From assembly GCA_029777215.1 (NCBI GenBank), contig JAKOSQ010000133.1, positions 1-5,559 on the forward strand: 5,559 bases of DNA, written 5' to 3'. The notes under the pieces are model-generated. The model searched no databases, had not been told where the DNA came from, and saw only the letters and a list, made by a program, of their open reading frames with translations. Positions 1 to 5,553 of this stretch are shown here, piece by piece; position 1 is the first letter of the stretch; each line of letters starts with the position of its first letter. This DNA is from Bacillota bacterium. GTDB lineage: Bacteria; Bacillota; Clostridia; Oscillospirales; Oscillospiraceae. The position numbers were made by a program, and so were the translations under genes.

Positions 1-1487
1 AGATCGCCCTCAACCGCGACCGTCTCGACAGCACCGTCAAGAGCTTCGGCGTCGCCGGCAATATCACCGGCACGACGCGCGGACCCACGGTCACGCGCTA
101 CGACATCGAGCTCGACCAGGGTGTGAAGCTCGCCAAGCTCACGAACCTCGCGGGTGACCTTGCGTTGTCTTTGGGCGTTGCGAGCGTGCGCATCGCGCCG
201 ATTCCGGACAAAATTTCCACCGTTGGCATCGAGGTGCCGAACAAGATCGTCAGCACCGTCTACCTCCACGACATCATCGACTCTGCCGCCTTCAAAAACG
301 CCAAGTCGAAGCTGAGCTTCGCCCTCGGCGAGGACATCGGCGGCAACGCTATCGTCGGCAATATTGCCAAGCTCCCGCATCTTCTCATCGCCGGCACCAC
401 CGGCTCCGGCAAATCGGTCTGCATGAACTCGCTCATTCTGAGCCTGCTCTACAAATCGACGCCGGAGGAGGTCCGCCTCATCATGATCGACCCGAAGATG
501 GTCGAGCTCGGCATCTACAACGGCATCCCGCACCTCTACGTCCCGGTCGTCACGGACCCGAAAAAGGCCGCAGGTGCGCTGCAATGGTCGGTCGTTGAAA
601 TGCTCAAGCGCTACCGCCTGTTTTCGGAGATCGGCGTGCGCGATCTCACGGGCTACAACCAGCACCAGAAGTCCATCGGCGAAGACACCATGCCGCGCGT
701 CGTCATCGTCATTGACGAGCTGGCCGATTTGATGCTCGTCGCCTCCAAGGAGGTCGAGGAGAGCATCTGCCGCGTCGCCCAGATGGGCCGCGCTGCCGGG
801 ATGCACCTCGTCATCGCGACGCAGCGTCCGTCGGCGGACGTCATCACCGGCCTCATGAAGGCGAACATCCCGAGCCGCATTGCCTTCGCCGTCTCAAGCT
901 CGCTCGAGAGCCGCATCATTTTGGACAACTCCGGCGCGGAAAAGCTCATCGGCGCGGGCGACATGCTCTATGCCCCGCTCGGCGTCGGCAAGCCCATCCG
1001 CATTCAAGGCGCTTTCGTTTCGGACGACGAGCGCGAGCGGGTCATCGACTTTGTCAAGCAGGGCGCGGAGGTCGAGTACGGCGAAGAAATTCTCCAGCAG
1101 ATCGAGCAGGCCGCGTCGGGGGAGGACAAGCCCTCCGGAAACGGCGGCTCGGGCAGCGACGCCGCAGCCGACGAGAGCGGCTTCGGTGCGGATTACGACG
1201 AGCTGCTGCCGCAGGCGGTGGACGTCATTTTCGAGACGAAGCAGGCGTCCGTTTCCATGCTGCAGCGCCGCTTGAAGCTCGGCTATGCGCGTGCCGCGCG
1301 CATCGTCGACCAGATGGAGGAAATTGGCGTCGTCGGCCCCTTCGAGGGCTCGAAGCCCCGACAGGTCCTCATCACCAAGGAGCAGTGGGACGAAATGCGC
1401 ACCCAAAACGGCATTGGCCCGAGAACCGAGCAGGTGAGCTTCGCGGAATACGAAGATTCTCCAAGCTCTGACTGGAAAGACGAATAA
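1..1487 (+). CDS. DNA translocase FtsK/SpoIIIE, C-terminal part (5' end outside window)
   Basis: ATP-driven double-stranded DNA pump that moves chromosome ends through the closing division or sporulation septum. The reading frame is open from base 3 to the left edge, giving 494 residues here, and the opening residues already match the domain that precedes the motor, so the gene is cut by the window. The GTG at 123 is not a start. Seen in fragment numbering: Walker A GTTGSGKS at 131-138, Walker B ending in Asp238-Glu239, the TQRP motif at 273-276, a Gly/Ser/Asp-rich linker around 370-395, and a winged-helix gamma domain at about 397-458 containing GYARAARIVDQMEE and GPFEGSKPR. In this family the gamma domain reads oriented DNA signals. 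The missing N-terminus should carry about four membrane helices. FtsK and SpoIIIE cannot be separated from this part; in endospore formers one protein often serves as SpoIIIE. No key motor residue is missing. Confidence 0.96.
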   Translation, partial: IALNRDRLDSTVKSFGVAGNITGTTRGPTVTRYDIELDQGVKLAKLTNLAGDLALSLGVASVRIAPIPDKISTVGIEVPNKIVSTVYLHDIIDSAAFKNAKSKLSFALGEDIGGNAIVGNIAKLPHLLIAGTTGSGKSVCMNSLILSLLYKSTPEEVRLIMIDPKMVELGIYNGIPHLYVPVVTDPKKAAGALQWSVVEMLKRYRLFSEIGVRDLTGYNQHQKSIGEDTMPRVVIVIDELADLMLVASKEVEESICRVAQMGRAAGMHLVIATQRPSADVITGLMKANIPSRIAFAVSSSLESRIILDNSGAEKLIGAGDMLYAPLGVGKPIRIQGAFVSDDERERVIDFVKQGAEVEYGEEILQQIEQAASGEDKPSGNGGSGSDAAADESGFGADYDELLPQAVDVIFETKQASVSMLQRRLKLGYARAARIVDQMEEIGVVGPFEGSKPRQVLITKEQWDEMRTQNGIGPRTEQVSFAEYEDSPSSDWKDE

Positions 1488-1492
1488 AAAAG

Positions 1493-1516
1493 ATGAGCCT
1501 GCCGCGGCAGGCTCAT
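1493..1516. terminator. Perfect 24-base palindrome between ftsK/spoIIIE and mrnC
   Basis: The two 12-base halves are exact reverse complements; as RNA this is a 10-bp stem closed by a CGCG loop. It begins five bases after the translocase stop codon. On the plus strand only TTTGAT follows, a poor T-tract, so termination of the translocase transcript may be partial. On the minus strand the stem would be followed by C and then six T, a better terminator, although no minus-strand gene is seen immediately upstream. No recognisable promoter lies in the 50-base gap, so mrnC may depend on read-through or on a promoter within the end of the translocase gene. The stem ends nine bases before the mrnC Shine-Dalgarno site. 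Confidence 0.65.
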
Positions 1517-1525
1517 TTGATAAAT

Positions 1526-1529
1526 GGAG
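1526..1529 (+). promoter_or_regulatory. Ribosome binding site of mrnC
   Basis: GGAG sits eight bases before ATG 1538. It decides the start: the earlier in-frame ATG at 1493 lies inside the palindrome, has no suitable site in front of it, and would add 15 residues foreign to the family. Confidence 0.75.
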
Positions 1530-1537
1530 ATACTACC

Positions 1538-1945
1538 ATGACAGATCATTTCACCCCCGCATTTTCGGACGAGCAGCTGCGCGCGATGGGAGTTTTGGGC
1601 TTTGCCCATGCCGGCGACGCGGTTTATGAGCTGCTGGTCCGCACCTGGCTGTGCCAGGAAGGGCGCACCACCGCCGCAACGCTCCACCGCGAGACCGTCC
1701 GCCGCGTCTGCGCCCCGGCACAGGCTCGCGCGATGGAAAAGCTGCTGCCCGCGCTGACGGAGGAAGAGCACGCCGTCTACAAGCGCGGCCGCAACGCCAA
1801 GGTCAACTCGGTGCCCAAAAACGCCGCGCTCGCGGACTACCACGCCGCCACCGGCCTCGAGACCCTGTTCGGCTGGCTCTGGCTGCGCGGGGAGAAAGAC
1901 AGAATTTCAGAGCTTTTTGAGCTTATCGTCTCGGAGGAGAACTAA
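1538..1945 (+). CDS. mrnC: Mini-ribonuclease III
   Basis: Small homodimeric RNase III-type endonuclease without the double-stranded RNA-binding domain; in Bacillus subtilis it matures the ends of 23S rRNA, helped by ribosomal protein L3. The protein is 135 residues, close to the roughly 140 usual for the family. Seen: the catalytic signature GDAVYE at 26-31 with Asp27 as the expected metal ligand, the family stretch YKRGRNAKVNSVPKN at 81-95, and the second acidic site GLETLFGWL with Glu108. All expected catalytic positions are present, so it should be active. The start at 1538 is chosen for its GGAG site and because the protein then begins as family members do. Its stop overlaps the rqcH start by one base. 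A perfect hairpin lies just upstream of the ribosome binding site and could affect transcription or message stability. Identification by motif reading only, but the pattern is distinctive. Confidence 0.94.
   Translation: MTDHFTPAFSDEQLRAMGVLGFAHAGDAVYELLVRTWLCQEGRTTAATLHRETVRRVCAPAQARAMEKLLPALTEEEHAVYKRGRNAKVNSVPKNAALADYHAATGLETLFGWLWLRGEKDRISELFELIVSEEN
1933..1939 (+). promoter_or_regulatory. Ribosome binding site of rqcH inside the mrnC 3' end
   Basis: GGAGGAG lies five bases before the ATG at 1945, within the last codons of mrnC. With the TAATG stop/start overlap it indicates translational coupling. Confidence 0.85.
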
Positions 1946-3702
1946 TGCCGCTTGACGCCATTACCATCAACGCGCTGAAGTGTGAGCTGTGCCCCGCCGT
2001 CGCGGGCGCGCGCATCGACAAGGTGCAGCAGCCGGGGCGGGACACCGTTATCCTGACTCTGCGCGGCCCGGCGGGCAACTGCAAGCTGCTCATCGCCGTC
2101 GGCACCGGCACTGCCCGCGTCCACCTCTCCACGGAGAGCTACGAGAACCCCCAGCAGCCGCCGATGTTCTGCATGCTGCTGCGAAAGCACCTCGTCGGGG
2201 CCAAAATAGTTGACATAACACAAGAAAACATGGAGCGCATGCTCTCGTTTGAGCTCGACGCCTTCGACGAGATGGGCGTTGCCTGTCAGCGCCGTCTGAT
2301 CGTCGAGCTGATGGGCCGCAACGCGAACATCATCCTCACGGAGGGGGACGGCCACATCATCGACTGCCTCCGCCGGGTGGACGGGGACATGTCCCGCATC
2401 CGGCAGGTGCTGCCGGGCCTCGTCTATCATCTGCCGCCCGCGCAGGACCGGCCCTCGTTTTTCACGGCAACGAAAGCCGAGCGCGCGGCGCTTTTCGAGC
2501 GAGCGGACGCGGAAAAGCTCTCGGACAAGTGGCTGCTCGACAGCTTTTCGGGCCTCTCGCCGCTGGTCGCGCGCGAGCTGAGCTTTGCGGCGGTGGGGGA
2601 GGTCTCGAAGCCGCTCGGCTTCTTCGCGCCCTCGGAGCGTGCGGCGTTTTTGAGCGGCATGGAAAAGCTGCTTGCGCGCATCGCGGCGCACGACTATGTC
2701 CCGACCATGCTTTTGAAGGATGGCGAGCCGACGGACTATTCCTTTATGCCGATCGCACAGTATGAAAACGCCCTGCAGACCGACGGTTTTGCGACGTTTT
2801 CCGAGCTTTTGGAGAACTTTTACACCAAGCGCGAAAAGGCAGAGCTTATGCGCCGCAAGTCACAGGCGCTGTACAAAAGCGTACGCAGCGCGCACGAACG
2901 CGAGCTGCGAAAGCTCTCTGCCCGCCGCGACGAGCTGCTCAAATCCGGCGAGCGCGACTTAAACCGCAAGCGGGGAGACCTCCTCACTGCGAACCTCTAC
3001 CGCATCCAAAAAGGAGAGCACAGCGTCGAGGTCGAGGACTATTTCGAGCCGGACTGCCCGAAGCTCAAGATTAATCTCGACCCCCTCAAGACCCCGCAGC
3101 AGAACGCCGCGCAGTATTATAAGGAATACAACAAGGCCAAAACCGCCGAAACCTATCTCCACGGCCTCATCGAAAAAGGGGAGCGTGAGGAGGCATATCT
3201 TGCCTCTGTTATGGACGAGATCGAGCGCGCTGAGAGCGAAAAAGAGCTCTCGGAAATTCGCCGCGAGCTGGAGGAGACGGGCTTTCTCCGCGTCCCGCGC
3301 GCGCAAAAGCGTGAAAAGATCAAGGAGACAGCGCCCCTGCGCTTTATCTCCTCGACCGGCATGGACATCCAGGTCGGCCGCAACAACGCCCAAAACGACA
3401 AGCTCACCACCAAGACCGCCCGCCGCACGGACGTCTGGTTCCACGCACAGAAGATTCACGGCAGCCACGTTGTTGTCTCCGCGAACGACAGTGTCCCGGA
3501 CGAGCAGACGATCTTCGAGGCCGCGACCCTCGCTGCTTACTACTCACAGGGCCGTGCCGGCGGCAAGCTCCCCGTTGACTACACGCAGATCCGTAACGTC
3601 AAGAAGCCGACTGGCGCGATGCCCGGCTTCGTGAATTATGTAAACTATCAGACCATCCTCGTAGACCCGGACGAGGCGCTGGTGGAAAAGCTCAAAGCAT
3701 GA
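1945..3702 (+). CDS. rqcH: RqcH, ribosome-associated quality control protein (NFACT family)
   Basis: Bacterial counterpart of eukaryotic Rqc2/NEMF, often annotated as fibronectin-binding protein A. It binds 50S subunits blocked by a peptidyl-tRNA and recruits tRNA-Ala to add C-terminal alanine tails that mark the stalled chain for proteolysis. The 585 residues match the family length. Domains seen: NFACT-N from residue 1 to about 170, with GARIDKVQQP at 21-30 and PPMFCMLLRKHL at 72-83; a middle region to about 285 expected to hold the helix-hairpin-helix; charged coiled coils around 288-345 and 385-445; and NFACT-R from about 465, with GRNNAQND at 478-485 and DVWFHAQKIHGSH at 496-508. The tail-forming Asp-Arg motif known at residues 97-98 of B. 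subtilis RqcH reads Glu97-Arg98 here. The gene is the second of a coupled pair with mrnC. A strong terminator begins inside its last codons. Confidence 0.95.
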   Translation: MPLDAITINALKCELCPAVAGARIDKVQQPGRDTVILTLRGPAGNCKLLIAVGTGTARVHLSTESYENPQQPPMFCMLLRKHLVGAKIVDITQENMERMLSFELDAFDEMGVACQRRLIVELMGRNANIILTEGDGHIIDCLRRVDGDMSRIRQVLPGLVYHLPPAQDRPSFFTATKAERAALFERADAEKLSDKWLLDSFSGLSPLVARELSFAAVGEVSKPLGFFAPSERAAFLSGMEKLLARIAAHDYVPTMLLKDGEPTDYSFMPIAQYENALQTDGFATFSELLENFYTKREKAELMRRKSQALYKSVRSAHERELRKLSARRDELLKSGERDLNRKRGDLLTANLYRIQKGEHSVEVEDYFEPDCPKLKINLDPLKTPQQNAAQYYKEYNKAKTAETYLHGLIEKGEREEAYLASVMDEIERAESEKELSEIRRELEETGFLRVPRAQKREKIKETAPLRFISSTGMDIQVGRNNAQNDKLTTKTARRTDVWFHAQKIHGSHVVVSANDSVPDEQTIFEAATLAAYYSQGRAGGKLPVDYTQIRNVKKPTGAMPGFVNYVNYQTILVDPDEALVEKLKA

Positions 3703-3734
3703 AAAAGGCCCGCCGCAGGCGGGCCTTTTTCATG
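3698..3734. terminator. Bidirectional intrinsic terminator between convergent genes
   Basis: A 17-bp stem with a GCA loop (3715-3717). The core GGCCCGCC/GGCGGGCC is flanked by five A on the left and five T on the right, so each strand has a stem followed by a T-tract. The rqcH TGA stop (3700-3702) lies inside the left arm, and the minus-strand dipeptidase gene stops four bases beyond the right arm. It serves both convergent transcripts. Confidence 0.93.
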
Positions 3735-3737
3735 TGC

Positions 3738-4472
3738 TCAGTCCTTGATTACCGGATAATCCGTGCTGTCCGAATAGTGCCACCACTCGCCGGAATAGCC
3801 TTTGAAGCCGCCGGCGGTCATCGTGTCTTCGAGGAGCCGGACGTTGACGCGCGCGGTCTTGGACACATCGCTGTAGTCCCGGTCGGCGAGCGCGGTGAAG
3901 TCGTCAAAGCCGGAGGGCATTTCAATCTCGCTCCCGTCCGCTTTTACGAGCGTCACATCTATGGTGTTGCCCCGGCTGTGCCTGGAAAAGCCCTTGTTGG
4001 GGTCTGAAACATAAACGGGGTTCGGGCAGATATTCCAAAGCTTGAACTGCGCGCTCACGGGCCTGTAGGCATCCCATATTTTGAGCGAATAGCCCTGCTG
4101 TGCAAGCTGCGCCTGTACCGCCGCGAGCTTTACAACCGTCCCATAGCGCAGGCGGGCGTCGGAAAAATCGTAGATGATCTGTCCCGTAAAATTGTCCGTC
4201 GTCGCATATTTCAGGTCGACATAGAGCGTAGGGATATAGTCGATCACTTCGACGAGCTCGTCGTCCGCCACAACCGGCGGTGCGCTCGGGGACGCCGATA
4301 CCGGCGTCGGCGTCTCCGGCGCGGCCGAAACGGAAGGGAAAACCGGCAGCGTGTCCGCGGACGGGTTGGGCATGTCCTTTCCAAGCCGGCTCTCACAGCC
4401 AGAGAGCAGCACCGCAAGAGAGACCGCCGCAAGCAAAACGCTGCGCCGCCCGGATAAACCGCATATATGCAA
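3738..4472 (-). CDS. VanX/DdpX-type D-alanyl-D-alanine dipeptidase, predicted lipoprotein
   Basis: Zinc peptidase of family M15 (VanX branch), expected to split D-Ala-D-Ala. In the 244-residue reading from TTG 4472 I see a signal peptide (Arg9-Arg10, hydrophobic 12-23) with lipobox LSGC and lipidated Cys26, a Pro/Ser/Ala/Thr-rich tether at about 35-70, then the catalytic domain. KYATTDNFTG at 88-97 and WDAYRP at 133-138 (substrate-binding Arg137) match VanX closely. SRHSRGNTID at 163-172 gives zinc ligands His165 and Asp172. GEWWHY at 228-233 gives catalytic Glu229 and zinc ligand His232. All key residues are present. From memory, the loop between the YRP and SRHSRG motifs is about 17 residues shorter than in enterococcal VanX. 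The lipid anchor places it outside the membrane, unlike cytoplasmic VanX, so wall-peptide turnover or D-Ala-D-Ala salvage is more likely than glycopeptide resistance. The start is uncertain: TTG has only AGGCGG nine bases upstream, and ATG 4494 is one base out of frame. Confidence 0.88.
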   Translation of the reverse strand: MHICGLSGRRSVLLAAVSLAVLLSGCESRLGKDMPNPSADTLPVFPSVSAAPETPTPVSASPSAPPVVADDELVEVIDYIPTLYVDLKYATTDNFTGQIIYDFSDARLRYGTVVKLAAVQAQLAQQGYSLKIWDAYRPVSAQFKLWNICPNPVYVSDPNKGFSRHSRGNTIDVTLVKADGSEIEMPSGFDDFTALADRDYSDVSKTARVNVRLLEDTMTAGGFKGYSGEWWHYSDSTDYPVIKD

Positions 4473-4546
4473 AGTCGTGCACCGCCTTTTTCATCCAATT
4501 TGCTCTTAAGACGTCGTAAAAAGCAGAACGTTCCACAAAAAGATGC

Positions 4547-4582
4547 AAGCGCCGGCTTCCGCAAACGCGGAGGCCGGCGCTT
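4547..4582 (-). terminator. Intrinsic terminator after the cysteine-rich protein gene
   Basis: The arms AAGCGCCGGC (4547-4556) and GCCGGCGCTT (4573-4582) pair perfectly. The stem continues inward through a single mismatch (4557/4572) and five more pairs to an AAAC loop at 4563-4566. Read on the minus strand it lies 13 bases after the TAA at 4596-4598 and is followed by GCATC and five T. On the plus strand only three T end the stem. It should separate the cysteine-rich gene from the dipeptidase gene. Confidence 0.82.
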
Positions 4583-4595
4583 TGAATTCTGCGCT

Positions 4596-5399
4596 TTACT
4601 CGCTGGTGCTGCAAGTCCCGTTTGTCGTACACTTGGCGGGATCTCCCTGCGGCGGGAAGAAATCGCTGACCGGGAAGGGGATGCTCGAAAACAGGGTGCA
4701 GGGGTCCTCCTCCGAGCCGGCGGCGCACTCCTTGTCGGGGATGCAGTAGTCGTAGACCGGCATGAGAAGCTGGGTCTCCCGCTCGAGCCGAATGATCGTG
4801 AACTGGCCGAGGGTGGCGTAGAGCTGCTTGCAGATCGGGCTTGTGATGAGCTCGTCGTCGAAGCTATCGCAGATCTCGCGGGGGATCTCGTGGCCTTCAA
4901 AATCCGCGGCGCTCGCCTCGAGGCTTGCCGCGTCAACGATCTTCATCGCGAGGATCAGCGGATCGACGGCTTCGACGACTGCCGTGGGCAGATTGCTGGA
5001 GGCGCCGCCGCAGCACCAGCCGCCCTTCGAGGTGAAGACCTTCGAGCCGCCCTCGCCGCCGTAGAGCACGACGCGCTTGTCGAACATTGCGAGTCCCGTC
5101 AAGATGCGGTCACCGGGGAAGGCCCGGCCCGTGACCTTGTAAAAGTATGTGACGTCCACCGTGTAGCAGCCGCGGTTGAAGTTCATCTCATCGACGCGCA
5201 CATCCGCATAGAGCAGCGTTGCCGAGCGCGGGCGAATGCTGATCGCCGAGTCGATGATCGCCTGCGATCCGCAGGTCGGGCAAACCCGCAGATCTTCAAT
5301 ACAATCTTTGTCGCGGCAACTGTCAAAGATCTTTTTCGTGTGTACACAGACGGAGTCGCGGCAAGCCGAGGCGGCCGCACTGGAAGCTTTTTCAGGCAT
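4596..5399 (-). CDS. Cysteine-rich clostridial protein of unknown function
   Basis: I cannot assign a function. The 267-residue product has no signal peptide and no membrane segment and should be cytoplasmic or assembled into a structure. It contains 16 cysteines, at residues 13, 18, 28, 33, 40, 43, 78, 129, 130, 177, 190, 219, 225, 234, 257 and 263. The N-terminal cluster includes VHTKKIFDSCRDKDCIEDLR (19-38) and a CPTC pair at 40-43. A beta-rich central part follows, with NFNRGCYTVDVTYFYKVTG at 73-91 and AMFDKRVVLYGGEGGSK at 104-120. A WCCGG insert lies at 128-132, and the C-terminal part has VYDYCIPDKEC (215-225) and PFPVSDFFPP (241-250). These stretches look like an uncharacterised family I recall from many clostridial genomes; a spore or coat role is conceivable but unproven. 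The start at 5399 is chosen over an ATG six bases upstream and a distant TTG because a full AGGAGG sits seven bases before it. Its own terminator follows. Confidence 0.85.
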   Translation of the reverse strand: MPEKASSAAASACRDSVCVHTKKIFDSCRDKDCIEDLRVCPTCGSQAIIDSAISIRPRSATLLYADVRVDEMNFNRGCYTVDVTYFYKVTGRAFPGDRILTGLAMFDKRVVLYGGEGGSKVFTSKGGWCCGGASSNLPTAVVEAVDPLILAMKIVDAASLEASAADFEGHEIPREICDSFDDELITSPICKQLYATLGQFTIIRLERETQLLMPVYDYCIPDKECAAGSEEDPCTLFSSIPFPVSDFFPPQGDPAKCTTNGTCSTSE

Positions 5400-5406
5400 A
5401 TTCATT

Positions 5407-5412
5407 CCTCCT
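5407..5412 (-). promoter_or_regulatory. Ribosome binding site of the cysteine-rich protein gene
   Basis: On the minus strand a perfect AGGAGG lies seven bases before the ATG at 5399. The ATG at 5405 would leave only one base between site and start, so it is excluded. Confidence 0.88.
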
Positions 5413-5426
5413 GCCGAACGTTTTTC

Positions 5427-5440
5427 ACTGTCGGTACAGT
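5427..5440. promoter_or_regulatory. Short dyad in the leader of the cysteine-rich gene
   Basis: ACTGT and ACAGT are inverted around CGGT. The dyad lies 14 bases upstream of the Shine-Dalgarno site of the minus-strand gene and overlaps the CATAGACT sequence by three bases. It could be an operator half-site pair, but a five-base dyad can easily arise by chance. Confidence 0.25.
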
Positions 5441-5512
5441 CTATGCCCGTTTTTGCGCGGTGTTCGTCATTTGCGAATAAAGCGGTGGTGCGCTGTACAA
5501 AATAGTTCCAAA

Positions 5513-5542
5513 GCGGACGCGGCAAATGCTGCCTGCGGACGC
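5513..5542. repeat. Direct repeat GCGGACGC, two copies 22 bases apart
   Basis: Copies at 5513-5520 and 5535-5542 are identical and both are followed by AAAT, after GGC in the first copy and directly in the second. The 22-base period is about two helical turns. A dyad GGCA/TGCC (5521-5533) lies between them and GCAAA/TTTGC (5541-5551) follows. The arrangement fits a regulator-binding region before a plus-strand gene. Confidence 0.4.
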
Positions 5543-5553
5543 AAATTTTGCTT

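Noticed and set aside
123..125. GTG as the start of the translocase
   Set aside because: The frame is open upstream to base 3 and the residues there match the conserved family domain, so the gene continues beyond the window.
1493..1537. N-terminal extension of mrnC starting at ATG 1493
   Set aside because: The ATG is part of the palindrome and has no proper Shine-Dalgarno site, and the 15 extra residues are not family-like.
2210..2215. Perfect TTGACA minus-35 box in an AT-rich patch inside rqcH
   Set aside because: No minus-10 box occurs at 16-18 bases downstream (the sequence there is GGAGCGCA), and it lies within conserved coding sequence.
1942..2691. A 249-codon minus-strand frame opposite rqcH
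   Set aside because: It is a shadow of the strongly supported rqcH frame, with no motif or ribosome binding site of its own.
3738..4472. Vancomycin-resistance gene call for the VanX-like protein
   Set aside because: There is no accompanying ligase, dehydrogenase or regulator, and a lipoprotein signal is present. Resistance should not be inferred.
4393..4494. 33-residue frame starting MKKAVHDFAYMR overlapping the lipoprotein start
   Set aside because: It has no good ribosome binding site and no clear function. It is better explained as the displaced ATG of the lipoprotein gene, discussed as a finding.
4672..4679. GGGAAGGG, matching the E. coli FtsK-orienting KOPS pattern
   Set aside because: This is a single eight-base match in GC-rich coding sequence, and the clostridial translocase may read a different motif. 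No inference is possible from one copy.
4467..5480. A 337-codon open frame on the plus strand, longer than the minus-strand gene it overlaps
   Set aside because: It has no ribosome binding site and its translation is low-complexity Arg/Ala/Asp/Gly-rich with no recognisable motif. The minus-strand frame has a perfect AGGAGG, a terminator and family-like motifs. Long antisense frames are expected in GC-rich coding DNA.
5400..5525. 42-residue N-terminal extension of the cysteine-rich protein from TTG 5525
   Set aside because: No ribosome binding site is near that TTG, whereas ATG 5399 has AGGAGG at ideal spacing.
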